This document shows positions 11,625 through 23,695 of a stretch of 64,000 nucleotides of DNA, piece after piece. A model generated the notes under the pieces. It saw only the letters and a list, made by a program, of their open reading frames with translations. It did no database searches and had not been told where the DNA came from. Origin of the DNA: Mercurialis annua (lineage: Eukaryota; Streptophyta; Magnoliopsida; Malpighiales; Euphorbiaceae); contig NC_065577.1 of NCBI RefSeq assembly GCF_937616625.2, positions 16,753,501 to 16,817,500 of the forward strand, given 5' to 3'. The position numbers and the translations under genes are program-made. The first letter of the stretch is position 1, and each line of letters starts with the position of its first letter.

Positions 11625-13993
11625 TGTAATACCCCGTACTTTTAAAGTACCAACCAAAATGCCACGAGGCATAAGTGCGAGAGTTTAATAAAGGACATCG
11701 GAATTAAGTTCGAGAAATAAGAAGTTAGACCGAAGCGGGTCTATTAAAAGTTATCGTAAAATAATAATTTAAGTGGATATTATTATTTTATAAATTGGAT
11801 TTTTAGCGGGACTGAAAGAAAATAAATAAATTAAAATAAAATAAATGGTAAGTTCCGAGCTAATAAATTTTACGATAAAGTTCGTAAAATAAAATAAAGG
11901 ATCTAAGATTAAATTTTGTAAATTTGGACAAATGCATTTTATGAAGCGGAATTTGATTATCGGAAAAGGGAAAAGGATATACATAAATTATTGGACCCGG
12001 ATAAATAAATAATGCGACAAAGTCCATTATCTATCATTAATGAATTACTGTCAAGTTTCGATTAATTACGAAATCGTATTAGAATTACATTAAAAAGATA
12101 AGTAAAGGTTGGAATCATTGGGAATATAAGGATTAAGTCTAGGGACTTGCATATCATTTTGACCATTTAATTGGCCTATAAATAAGCCATCATTTGATTC
12201 ATTTTTCTCATGATCATCAATTATTATTAGGAAACAAAACCCTAACCCTTGAAAAAGCCCTTTCCCGTCAACCCCATCACCATCTTCAACCTCCATCATG
12301 CTCTTTTGAGCACTTCTCACGGCGGCGAGCATATCTTGGAATTCCGACAATTGTTTTCAAGGATTCAAGCTCGGTTGGAGAGTCGACACATATACGGACA
12401 AGGTATAATTTATGGTTTTAAATTTGGATGTGTTTTGAATTAGTTTTGTGGAGATTAAATATTGGATTTCTGATTTGGATTAAGTGTGTATTGTTGGTGC
12501 GTTTGAGAGTTGGAATTAGTGTGGCTTTGAGTTTATAAATGGGTAAATCAGCGATTGACCTCGAGAGCACGTCGGAGTGGGAATCCGACGGCTGGAAACT
12601 GCTCCGGTGAGCAGCAATTGCTGCTCACCAAGAGCAGGAAACATTCTGCTCACAAGCAGAATTCAGCTCTGCTCTTGCTAGCAGAGCTGATCAGCTCTTT
12701 GAGGGCTGCAATCGCAGCCCTCGGCCGTCGGAGGAAGCGTAAATTTAAAGCTCATTCGATCCCAGTTCGTATGATTGTTAGTTGGAGTTTAAAGGCGTAA
12801 GTTTGACGATAATTTGATGATTGTTAGCGATAAGTTAAGTCGACGTAAAAATAATTTTAAGGGGTCAATTTAAGGTATGAAAAATGTATAGAGGATACAT
12901 TTTTTTTAGGTTAAGATGAAGTTAATTTGCTTGATGATAGAATTGATATTTAAGTCTAATGTTAAACTTTGAAAGTAAGTGAAAATTTTAAGTTTAAGTA
13001 AGGATTAAAACATAACGAGGAGTTAACTTTGAGAGTGAATTGTGAGCTAACGAAATGTCGGAATGAGTCGGTTTTGGTATCGTTGTGTTCGTTACGGAAC
13101 AAAGAACAAAAATGTGGGACAGGCGCTGCCACAATAGTGGCATGACAGCTGCAGATTTGACTGCAAACAGCAGCCCTTAGGGCTGTTTTGCTGTCAATAA
13201 ACCAGCCAGGGGAGGCAACTTCCAAGCTAGTTTCCGACAACTTCGAGTTTGATTTTGAGTCCGAGGTATAAATGAAAGTTGTAGAGGACGTCATGGAATA
13301 TAGGGATGTCGAATTTTTTTTGGATTATAATCAGTTTACGTGGTCTGTTTCCAAGTCCGAAACAGCAGCCATGGTGGACTGTTTTGCTGCCAAATATAAC
13401 ATTTTTAAGGAACCAACTTCAAGACCTATTTCCGACACCTTAGGATTATCATTTCAGTCTAGAACCTAAACGAAAGTTGTAGATGGGATTACGGACTATA
13501 AGAGTGTTAAGTTTGTTTGGTACTTAGGCTATTTTTCGGGAACGTTTTAATAGTCCAAAGTCGACTAGTTAAGCTAGTTTTTGAAAAACTAGCTTTAAGT
13601 TAACAAAATGTTAACTCGTTAATTATTTGATTCATAGTTTATATAAAACATGCTTTTTATTCGTGTTATTTCTTTGCCAATTATCCATGAATAGAATTGG
13701 TTATTGTTTTATAAATCGGCATAAGTTGAAACAGGGCAAAGCTAAATGCGAGATATCGCTTTATAAGACCCTGATTTCTAATATCGTTTCGCATCGGTTT
13801 TCAGAAAGTAATTTAGATATTTTGAAATATATATAGTAGCATTGTATAAAGAAATTTTCTGAAAACATTTTACATATTGATATATGTTGGAATTGCGAAA
13901 AATTTCTATTCGTTTTTAGGCTTGCTACGGGTTTCGGAGCTACAACTCCCATTCCCTAGCGCCGCTCTCGACCCTTGATTTTGGGTCGTGACA
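11625..13993 (+). mobile_element. 5' LTR of the gag-only gypsy element
   Basis: Starts TGTAATACCCCGTAC and ends GGGTCGTGACA. Compared with the 3' LTR it lacks about 1.27 kb after the shared TTAATTATTTGATT (near 13632), so it carries an internal deletion. A GC-rich patch with several hairpins lies at about 12600-12730. Short frames inside it are not conserved as proteins. Confidence 0.85.
12175..12184 (+). promoter_or_regulatory. Putative LTR TATA box
   Basis: CCTATAAATA, about 550 bp into the LTR, followed by a less AT-rich stretch as expected at a U3/R boundary. The same sequence is at 18713-18722 in the 3' LTR. The transcription start itself is inferred. Confidence 0.5.
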
Positions 13994-13996
13994 AAG

Positions 13997-14009
13997 TTAG
14001 TATCAGAGC
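13997..14009 (+). promoter_or_regulatory. Primer-binding site, initiator-Met tRNA type
   Basis: TTAGTATCAGAGC lies three bases after the LTR end. It matches the plant initiator-Met consensus TGGTATCAGAGC with one change, TTAG for TTGG. Confidence 0.8.
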
Positions 14010-14358
14010 AGTTGGTCCAGGATACCACTGCTTTATGTGTCAGTCTATCTAAGGACTACTGCAGCACATAAGATTCGAGTCATGTCTTTGATCGATATTC
14101 GTTTGATTTTAAAATTTTCAACTCTCTTCTTTAAGAAGCGAGTCTGTTTGTTCGTTCGATAGGATTGTTTGACGAGATACGCATGCATAGACATTCAACT
14201 TATGTTTAAATGTTTTGTAGAGGCGTTTATATGTCACTTTTGCATGGAAATTTGATTATATGGATGTGCGCTTTTCGTGTTAGTATGGTATAGCTGTGTT
14301 ACGATTGTTTAGTTTATGATTCGGTAGTAGATTGAACGATTTGTGTGTTATTAGAAGA

Positions 14359-15363
14359 ATGGAAGATCAAAGGCAATTGGATGTTCATGCTATGAGTGCA
14401 CAAGGGGTAAAAGAGGCTTATGGTGGATCCTCTAATTTCATAAGGGAAAATGAACTTGTACAGATGGAAGAAGTACACCATGAACAAGTTGAAAATCAAG
14501 GTAATGCTGGAATGGAGGAGGCATTAGAAATGCTGCAACAACTTGATGATCAAGTAGAAAATGTGAATCAAGATTTTGAAGAGGCACCCATATTAGAAGA
14601 ACAACCACAACCTAACATCAGTATAAATCAATTGCTACCAGGAATTGCTGTTATGCAAAGTTGTGTATTAAGTATGAATCAGCTTATACAGCAACAAGGT
14701 CAACGTATTAGTGAGCTGGAGAATAGGTATGAGATGTTGGCACGTAGGCAGTTAACCATATTAGGATATAGATTTCCTAATGATGCACCGGAAGTGTTAG
14801 AGAGATCCGGACAAGGTACCCATGAGTCATAGATAAGGCTCAGAAATCTACAAGAACCTATAAGAGTTAACCCAAACACGGATGTTGAACGTGTAAGAGG
14901 TGATCATATCTACCAAAAGCTCAGGTTAAGATATTCAGACCTCATACCATCAGCTTGTCCAACATGTCGAGAACAACTAGGTGTTTATCGTTATGAGATG
15001 GGCGCTTGTTTTCTATGTGGGCAATTTGGACATTTTGCAAGAGAATGCCCTATTTTAGGACAAGAGAGATTTCAGGCAGGAATGATGGATCCCTTTGATC
15101 AGCAAGCAAGACCAATGGTTAGGGAACCTCATAGAGATACTCGATGGAATGTCTATGAAGACAGACATCAAATTCAAGGTTATGGACGGAGAAGGAACAT
15201 GCGAATGAGGGATAGGCGTAGATTTGGAAACACAAGAGTTGGTCCAAGCGAACCCATTAACCTATGGGAACAAGCTACTACAAGTGGAACTGCACAACAT
15301 GCTCAAGATACTTCAAACCGCGATATCCTCAACCGAGGTATTATTACGTTACGAGCAAGTTAA
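14359..15363 (+). pseudogene. gag-like protein with CCHC zinc knuckle, one in-frame stop
   Basis: One reading frame runs from ATG at 14359 (an earlier in-frame ATG is at 14332) to TAA at 15363, broken by a TAG at 14830-14832. The first part (about 157 residues) is acidic and Gln/Glu-rich with a likely coiled coil around its last 60 residues (SMNQLIQQQGQRISELENRY). After the stop comes a CxxC pair, then a zinc knuckle of CX2CX4HX4C form (CFLCGQFGHFAREC), then a basic Arg-rich tail. The usual retrotransposon gag capsid core is not recognisable and may be deleted. The likely role is a nucleocapsid-like RNA-binding protein. The frame could also be two separate short proteins. Confidence 0.6.
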
Positions 15364-18150
15364 ATATTTATGTTGCGCTTATTGATATACTGGCATTACA
15401 TGATAAACCATTATGCGTTTAGTAAAGACAATTGTCTACCTACGAATATTTGGATTAGGTTTATCATCCACAGAGTTGAAAGGTCCAGTGAAGCTTGAAA
15501 ATGTTTAAGAGAATTATAGAAAGGATCTGAACTTTTTGAAAATTTTGCTGAAAGTTTTGAAACTCACATGATTGTGGCCAGACATGTCATAAGCATACTA
15601 CATTATGCATTCACTACTAGGAGTACACATATCATAAATGATAAATAAGAAAGAGAACTGAATACGATTAGAACATGCATCATGAACATTAGATGAATGA
15701 TTATAGATATGAAGCAACTCTTTGATGATGAGAGGTGTCATCATCCTGCCACAATTATGTACGTATTTTACAATATATTATATATATTATTTTACAAGAA
15801 TTGTTTCAAATGTGAGCTCACAAATGTATTTACAAGTATATTTATAAACATATACGGTATAACAAAACAAAAGATTTCCAAATAGTTTGAAAGGTTTTGA
15901 ATAAGCATAACTAGACAGAACTCTATGGATAATAGGAAGTAGTGTCGAAACAAAAGAACTGTTAAGTTCTCGACGACGGAGAACAAGTCGAGAATGCGAA
16001 AAGTTAAGATTAGTACCTCGTAGTTAGGATTTAAATAGACGTTATCTTGCCTTTCCAACGATAATATTGATAGATGACGGCAAGACACTACACGACGATA
16101 GTAGTGTGTAAAGAGGCGAATTCTGAGGAACCATGTAACGGTGACTTCGAATATAAGTATCGATCCTTATCGTTTAACAAAACAATAAGCAAGATGATAG
16201 TGAGAATTAGTAAACAACTTATAGACCAAGGACCGGTACTATGAAGACAAACTTTATAAGTTGACAGAATGAATTCTAAATAGTATCGGAAAACCTTCAA
16301 GTTTGAAAAGATTATGATATCTTTTGATTAAACCGTTGGATCAGGTTGGTATTGGTGTATGATATTACCACAACGATTATTAAGAAATTAACCGCTGTGA
16401 TCGTCATATGAAGAACTAGACGACAATCTGTCATAAAAATGTTGGTAAGAGAGTCATACGACTAGAAATGGCCATTCTAATTGTTAAGCCGCGAAGATTG
16501 GAGGAATGAAATATAAGTAATTAAGGAGTAGCTGTCGTATGTCAAACCACAATCCTATGACTTGAGGATTTGGATAATCATAAGTGGAAAATATAGTACA
16601 ATGGTTGTGAGATGTTAGCAATAAGTCTTAAGTAAAGACACAGACAATGGTCACTAAAGGATAAGATACATGACATGGCAAGAATCATGTCAGTAGTGAA
16701 CGCGTTCCACAAACATAAGCAAGTACTAACACGTAGGACAGTGAGATAAGTTGTGAAAGATATAAGAAGGATATTGTTAATCAATGAAACTAAGGATTCC
16801 AAGATGATATAGCAAGTTACGACTAGGACAAGTCGTAAACAAAAGTATTCACAAGAAGTTGGTTTTACAAGGAAACTACGAGAAAGAAATTGAGAATTAT
16901 TATAGAAAACTAAAGACGTTAGTTCCATAATTCAGAGTATTACTTATCTACGAGATAAAAGGCCCCACGCAAAATGAAATTTTTATCAGAAATAAGGTAA
17001 GGTGTTCATCAATGATGATGATAAAAAAAAGGATATTCAAGTTTAATTAATTAAACTTGATACATATGAAGGACATTATAAAAGAACCAGAGAAAGATTG
17101 TTCTAGAACTGCAACGTAGTTGCTTTAATGAACGGCGTAGAAGTATAAAAGTTTGAAGACTTAGATCAACATAAAGAAAAGTGTCATTAGATGAAGAATG
17201 TCTAATGAAAACTATAAGTCACTAAGATAAAGAGTTATCGAAAGGATATGAAAGAACAATGATGCATTGAGAGACGGATCGAAGCCGTATAAATAATACT
17301 TGTAGTTATTTACAAGGATGGGCTACTAAACCAACCGACAATTTGGAAAATTAGGAATACAATCTTAAGTGAAGGAAAAGTAATACCAGTATGATATAGA
17401 TAAATGGAGTCAAAGAATCAAGAAATGAGATACATCGTAAAAGATGGATGCGAGACATATTAAGTAATGCTAAAAGTGTATTCAACTTCATGAGATTTAA
17501 TACCAGGAAACCATGAAGTATAAAAAAAAGAAACATTAAGTTAAACTTAACACGTATGGAAACCGTGTGCAGATAGCATAAAAAGTATAAGAAGAATTTC
17601 ATGGTCTAAATAAGACCACTTCGATAAAGACGTAAACATATATATGGACAGTTTGAACGAGTTTTGGTACATATGCCATAGAGGAGTTCTAAGAGAAACT
17701 CGACTCAGGATACAAGATCATGAAATTGACAAGTTAATGAAACAAAGTTAACAATGAATAACAAGGACATAGTATCTTTTCACTCTACGAGCAACTAGAG
17801 TGAAATAAAGTATCATAAAAAGGAAAAGTAATGATAAAATGATGGACAAAAGATTAAGGTTAATGAAACTACAAGTGAAATAATTACTTTAGATAAGTAA
17901 TTCGAGAAATGGAAAAATTCAGAAACGTTGCTCATGGCAAGTGAGTGGAAGATCATCAAAGAACGACGATGTGAAAAGTTTCATGAAAACAATGGATTCT
18001 AAAGGTAAAAGTGTACTATGCTCCATAAGATAGTATAAAAAAATAAGACTTTAAGTCTTTATAAGGGGCAATAAGAATTGTTAAGAAGTGTAATTCTTGA
18101 TGGATAGAATATTACTATAATTATGAAAATTCGAGGACGAATTTTTGTAA
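15364..18150 (+). other. Non-coding interior of the gag-only element
   Basis: 2.8 kb with no long reading frame on either strand and no recognisable protease, reverse transcriptase or integrase motif. This is typical of large retrotransposon derivatives. A hairpin built on TTCGAGGACGAA lies at its end (18130-18141). Confidence 0.65.
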
Positions 18151-18161
18151 GGGGGAAAGAA
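18151..18161 (+). promoter_or_regulatory. Polypurine tract
   Basis: GGGGGAAAGAA lies directly before the 3' LTR start TGTAATACC. This is the expected plus-strand DNA primer site. Confidence 0.85.
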
Positions 18162-20387
18162 TGTAATACCCCGTACTTTTAAAGTACCAACCAAAATGCC
18201 ACGAGGCATAAGTGCGAGAGTTTAATAAAGGACATCGGAATTAAGTTCGAGAAATAAGAAGTTAGACCGAAGCGGGTCTATTAAAAGTTATCGTAAAATA
18301 ATAATTTAAGTGGATATTATTATTTTATAAATTGGATTTTTAGTGGGATTGAAAGAAAAATCAATAAATTAAAATAAAATAAATGGTAAGTTCCGAGCTA
18401 ATAAATTTTACGATAAAGTTCGTAAAATAAAATAAAGGAGCTAAGATTAAATTTTGTAAATTTGGACAAAAGCATTTTATGAAGCGGAATTTGATTATCG
18501 GAAAAGGGAAAAGGATATACATATATTATTGGACCCGGATAAATAAATAATGCGACAAAGTCCATTATCTATCATTAATGAATTACTGTCAAGTTTCGAT
18601 TAATTACGAAATCGTATTAGAATTACATTAAAAAGATAAGTAAAGGTTGGAATCATTGGGAATATAAGGATTAAGTCTAGGGACTTGCATATCATTTTGA
18701 CCATTTAATTGGCCTATAAATAAGCCATCATTTGATTCATTTTTCTCATGATCATCAATTATTATTAGGAAACAAAACCCTAACCCTTGAAAAAGCCCTT
18801 CCCCGTCAACCCCATCACCATTTTCAACCTCCATCATGCTCTTTTGAGCACTTCTCACGGCGGCGAGCATATCTTGGAATTCCGACAATTGTTTTCAAGG
18901 ATTCAAGCTCGGTTGGAGAGTCGACTCATATACGGACAAGGTATAATTTATGGTTTTAAATTTGGATGTGTTTTGAATTAGTTTTGTGGAGATTAAATAT
19001 TGGATTTCTGATTTGGATTAAGTGTGTGTTGTTGGTGAGTTTGAGAGTTGGAATTAGTGTGGCTTTGAGTTTATAAATGGGTAAATCAGCGATTGACCTC
19101 GAGAGCACGTCAGAGTGGGAATCCGACGGCTAGAAACTGCTCCGGTGAGCAGCAATTGCTGCTCACCAAGAGCAGCAAACATTCTGCTTACAAACAGAAT
19201 TCAGCTCTGCTCTTGCTAGCAGAGCTGAACAGCTCTTTGAGGGCTGCAATCGCAGCCCTCGGCCGTCGGAGGAAGCGTAAATTTAACGCTCATTCGATCC
19301 CAGTTCGTATGATTGTTAGTTGGAGTTTAAAGGCGTAAGTTTGACGATAATTTGATGATTGTTAGCGATGAGTTAAGTCGACGTAAAAATAATTTTAAGG
19401 GGTGAATTTAAGGTATGAAAAATGTATAGAGGATACATTTTTTTTAGGTTAAGATGAAGTTAATTTGCTTGATGATAGAATTGATATTTAAGTCTAATGT
19501 TAAACTTTGAAAGTAAGTGAAAATTTTAAGTTTAAGTAAGGATTAAAACATAACGAGGAGTTAACTTTGAGAGTGAATTGTGAGCTAACGAAATGTCGGA
19601 ATGAGTCGGTTTTGGTATCGTTGTGTTCGTTACGGAACAAAGAAAAAAAATGTGGGACAGGCGCTGCCACAATAGTGGCATGACAGCTGCAGATTTGACT
19701 GCAAACAGCAGCCCTTAGGGCTGTTTTGCTGTCAATAAACCAGCCAGGGGAGGCAACTTCCAAGCTAGTTTCCAACAACTTGGAGTTTGATTTTGATTCC
19801 GAGGTCTAAATGAAAGTTGTAGAGGACGTCATGGAATATAGGGATGTCAAATTTTTTTTGCATTATAACCAGTTTACGTGGTCTGTTTCCAAGTCCGAAA
19901 CAGCAGCCATGGTGGGCTGTTTTGCTGCCAAATATAACATTTTTAAGGAACCAACTTCAAGACCTATTTCCGACACCTTAGGACTATCATTTCAGTCTAG
20001 AACCTAAACGAAAGTTGTAGATGGGATTACGGACTATAAGAGTGTTAAGTTTGTTTGGTACTTAGGCTATTTTTCGGGAACGTTTTAATAGTCCAAAGTC
20101 GACTAGTTAAGCTAGTTTTGGAAAAACTAGTTTTAAGTTAACAAAATGTTAACTCGTTAATTATTTGATTAATAATTTGACGTTTTGAGTTAAGGTTGAT
20201 TATAAATTATGGAAAAGTGAATTATTAAATTAATTATCGATTATCTCGATAATTAATTTAATTTAGCAAAATTGGATAACTAATAAATAACATTTGGACT
20301 AATGTTATTTATTACACGAAGTTATATTTTTAAAAGATTGTCGATTCATTCCGAGGCAATAGAAATAAATTTATTCGCTAAGTATTA

Positions 20388-20651
20388 CTCCCTCCGTTCT
20401 TTTTTAGTTGTCCATTTAGCCAATTTTATTTGTCTACAAATAGTTGTCCATTTAGTAATTCCATGTGATATTAGCTACTTATCTTCCAAGTTTACCCATA
20501 CCTAATAAATGACCCTATGTTTTAATTTAAAACGCATTTATTAACTAATAGGGCTATATTAGTATTTTTCTTTATAAATTAAGACAAAAGAAGCACTATC
20601 TTGTTATGTGCAATATTGGCTAAATGGACAACTAAAAAAGAACGGAGGTAG
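20388..20651. mobile_element. Stowaway-like MITE (264 bp)
   Basis: The left end is CTCCCTCCGTTCTTTTTTAG and the inverted right end is CTACCTCCGTTCTTTTTTAG. The inverted match runs for about 36 bp with few differences. TA dinucleotides flank both sides (20386-20387 and 20652-20653). The CTCCCTCCGT end and TA target are hallmarks of Tc1/mariner-related Stowaway MITEs. It has no coding capacity. Confidence 0.93.
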
Positions 20652-21049
20652 TATATAGCTAGAACGTCTTCGGATTAGAATCCATTTTAATCGAGTCTAG
20701 TTATCGTATTTGTGTAGACCCGGCGAGGGAACTACTGATTGGACCTGGAACTCGAGGAGCGTGACATAGCGTTATCCGGTTTGGAAACTAGGAATAGCAA
20801 GTGGTGAGTTTATATTAATACTGTCGATTTTTAATACTTGCATTATTTTACCAAATGCTTTATTTAAATTGTTTTATTGTATTTAAATGTTTTAAAACCT
20901 TATATAGATCCGATGAAACGAACTATCTATTGGGCAACAATAGAACTGTGTGTACACCAGTCATAATAAACTGAATATACATAAAATACAAACAATATTC
21001 AGTAAGATATGAAGTCATAAAGAATATCCTTTAATATTGACTGATGCTA

Positions 21050-21170
21050 GTTTAACTCGGTTGAACTATCTCGGGACTGCATCAGAAAATGATTAATGCT
21101 AGTAACTCGGTTGAACTATCTCGGGACCTGTATCTCTCCCATTTAACTCGGTTGAACTATCTCGGGACTT
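21050..21170 (+). repeat. Three copies of a short LTR motif
   Basis: TAACTCGGTTGAACTATCTC followed by GGGAC occurs three times at irregular spacing. A related AACTCGGTGTAGCTCAGCTC / TCGGGAC motif is tripled in the LTRs at 1-1518 and 2697-5323. The function is unknown. Confidence 0.75.
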
Positions 21171-21458
21171 GGGCCAATAACTAAGCTTTGAATCGTATCG
21201 GTATGATCGTAATCGGAAGAAAATAATGAATAAGAAATGCAATGAATAAGAAACATAATGAACTTAGGGTTTCATTCGTTTCCGTATTTGGATACATAAA
21301 AGTATGTTTTGTTTTTATTAATTATCTGCAGTATTATATGAACTCACTTAGCGTCGTCTGATCCCCCAACAGTATTTTATTTCAGGTGATAGTATTTTGA
21401 AGGCAAGGGCTTCCATTCTTGTTCCGGAAGTCTGCAATTCTAGTTTTGCACATCAAAC

Positions 21459-21468
21459 TATTTATATA
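21459..21468 (-). promoter_or_regulatory. Orphan TATA box of the deleted gene copy
   Basis: TATATAAATA (reverse strand) sits in the same flank as in the intact units, but the gene it served is gone. Transcription from here would run antisense into the truncated LTR. Confidence 0.6.
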
Positions 21469-23226
21469 TACATGTATTTGTAACTCCTATAAAATATATA
21501 ATTAAATATGTGCAGTTTCGTTAGTAATTAAAATTTCGTAATGTGCTTCTAAAAACAAACACTTCTATAGGGTAAAATTAAAATATTTGTGCTAATTCAT
21601 CACGTCACTTATATTTTAAATATCTACAAAACTTACTTATTTAACATTTATAATAAAGTTTGCCATTTAAAACTGTAGCAGCAATGAGCATTATATATTT
21701 ATCAATTCAATTCTTTAATAATAGTTTTAAATGAATATATATGTTTATGAAATAAAAAGGGTATACAATTATGAATAAGACGCAATCGGATGTGTAATCA
21801 ACATATATTACATGGATTGATAACCTTTAATGAGGGTTTAATGACATCATTTAGTGGGTTAATTTTAAGATTTAGAACTCGTTTTGGGTGGTACAGAACA
21901 ACACTAGTCCAAATATTATAAATATACAAGTCCACTACAACTTTTTAATAAAAAAAATTAAAAGAATTATAAATGTGCAAATTGTGAATGTAAGTCTACT
22001 AAAATATGTTTCTATCATATACATATTAGAACACGTGAATGTAGGACTATAACATTATACTAAAAATTAAATTTTCAAATCTTTAATGGATAACACTTAT
22101 ATAAAATTAGAAAATGTCTTAGAATTAATTCTAGTGTTTGTACAAAACAATAATTTTTTTGTATTACGTAAGTGTAAGGCTTGAGGTAAGTACAAGAAAT
22201 CTAAAACAATATCTTAATATCAAATTTCGGATAAGGAATCTACCGCTATTGTTTCCTAAAATTGATTAAAATTCACACCTTTATTATTTACTCGGAAATT
22301 ATTTAGAATTATATTCGCCCTTCTCAAGGAATTAAATATTTTAACATGCAAATTTAATTCATATAGATTATGTATTAATAATTTTTTTTAATTCAGATAA
22401 TGTAAAATTTACATATGGTTTAGAGTAAAAGAATTTAAATGAAATAAAAAATGACTTAAATGCTTTTAATTTCTCAACACCGTACGAAATAATTTAAAAA
22501 GTTAAAGAAATTTAAAATTATAATATCGGCAAATAGATATGTTCGAACTCAAAGAAATTATATAACTCTCTTGGTATGTAAAATATGAAATTAGATATTT
22601 AACCCAATTCCACAAAATTTAGTATGTAATTATAAATAATTACTTATGCCATTACAACGCAGAGATTTTATTACTCGTATACCGTATAAAGATTATTTAA
22701 ACTGTAAATTTTGAGATTTATGGATAGCGAAAATTAAAAAAAATTCATACTTGTTTTTTTAATTTAATAAAAACATAAGTCGACTATGCTAGTTGTTGCT
22801 TTAATAACATCACTAATACCTTATTTATTTTATTTATTCAGAATTTAATTATGCAATGAATTTTATATTTTTAAATATACGTCCATTATATACACATTGA
22901 CATATATTTTATATTTAAAAAACAATTAAATTATGTATTTGTCTTCTAATATTCCTGCTTGTAAAATGTGAGCATCATTTTTTCGATTTTTTTATAAAAA
23001 GTTTGATTAAAAAAAATGGAATTTCATAGTGCTATAATACAAAGTAATTGATATTATCATATGTATTCCATAACAAATAATAGAACTAAAGATGTTTTTA
23101 TTATGATTTATTTTTAAATTTTACAAAGTGATTATTCCACTTTTCATTATTCGATGCGTAGCATAAGTAGTGCACCGTTTGGACATTGAGAACATAATTG
23201 ACGAGATTACACGTGCTAGATTTTTA

Positions 23227-23604
23227 TCAGTTTGCAATTGCCTTCGGAATAGGAAAACGATCAATGTATACTTCTTGTGATTTAGCCAAATAGTATTGCA
23301 GACGTGCTTCAAAGTTCGGTCCATGAGCGATATAACTCACCATTTCGTCATGACAAGATTTTCCTAGTGTAGAAACGAGTTCAACACAACATTCATGAGA
23401 AAGTGTGCCATTCAAGAACACCGATTTAAATATCTCATTTCCACACTTTTTTGTTGCATGACTGGCGCATACATCTAAGAAGTTGAACAATCCTGGGCGT
23501 GGCTCTTGCGCAGAAGTTGGTGCTCCTAAATCTAGTGCACAAATAAACAGTGACATGCTAAGAAAAACAGCAACTGCTATAAGAAGGTTGTTAACTCCCG
23601 CCAT
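23227..23604 (-). CDS. Copy C, prolamin-like (DD11/ECA1-type) secreted cysteine-rich protein
   Basis: An intact, single-exon, 125-residue protein. Residues 1-23 form a hydrophobic signal peptide ending near TCA/LDLG or ICA/LDLG. The mature part holds Cys46-x7-Cys54-x17-Cys72-Cys73-x10-Cys84 with GNEIF, a single CC pair and GKSCHDEM. This is the pattern of the prolamin-like family that includes ECA1-gametogenesis and DOWN-REGULATED IN DIF1 11 proteins. An N-glycosylation sequon NGT is at 65-67. Family members are mostly secreted by female-gametophyte or other reproductive cells; that role here is inference. The ATG at 23604 is chosen because it alone yields the signal peptide. A TATA box lies 82 bp upstream. 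This copy keeps the family-typical SHECC and has Ile21 and Asp115, unlike its neighbours. Confidence 0.9.
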   Translation of the reverse strand: MAGVNNLLIAVAVFLSMSLFICALDLGAPTSAQEPRPGLFNFLDVCASHATKKCGNEIFKSVFLNGTLSHECCVELVSTLGKSCHDEMVSYIAHGPNFEARLQYYLAKSQEVYIDRFPIPKAIAN

Positions 23605-23685
23605 TTGTTTTCGATAAAATAATATTTACTCAAGTATGGAATGAAGATATCTTTTATGGAGTAATTCTAGTTTTGCACATCAAAC

Positions 23686-23695
23686 TATTTATATA
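23686..23695 (-). promoter_or_regulatory. TATA box of copy C
   Basis: TATATAAATA on the minus strand, 82 bp upstream of the ATG. The same position is kept in all units that retain this flank, which implies a 5' leader of roughly 50 nt. Confidence 0.7.

Larger units (their letters stand above)
11625..21435 (+). mobile_element. Non-autonomous gag-only gypsy retrotransposon, 3' end truncated
   Basis: Order: 5' LTR, primer site, gag-like frame, a long non-coding interior, polypurine tract, 3' LTR. The two LTRs agree closely for their first 2.0 kb, so insertion was fairly recent. There is no protease, reverse transcriptase or integrase frame. Mobilisation would need proteins from another element. 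The right end lacks the terminal GTCGTGACA and joins directly to array DNA from a different position in the unit, so no target duplication is seen. A deletion removed the end of the LTR together with one array gene. Confidence 0.85.
18162..21435 (+). mobile_element. 3' LTR of the gag-only element, truncated
   Basis: It matches the 5' LTR through about 20170, then continues with sequence deleted from the 5' copy, including a MITE (20388-20651) and a triple AACTCGG...CTCGGGAC motif. The terminal GTCGTGACA is absent and array DNA starts at about 21436. No gene is seen. Confidence 0.8.

Noticed and set aside
12090..13469. Several 60-110 residue frames in the LTR, repeated at 18628-20007
   Set aside because: They are LTR sequence on both strands. 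Repetition reflects the LTR pair; differences between copies do not favour synonymous sites by eye.
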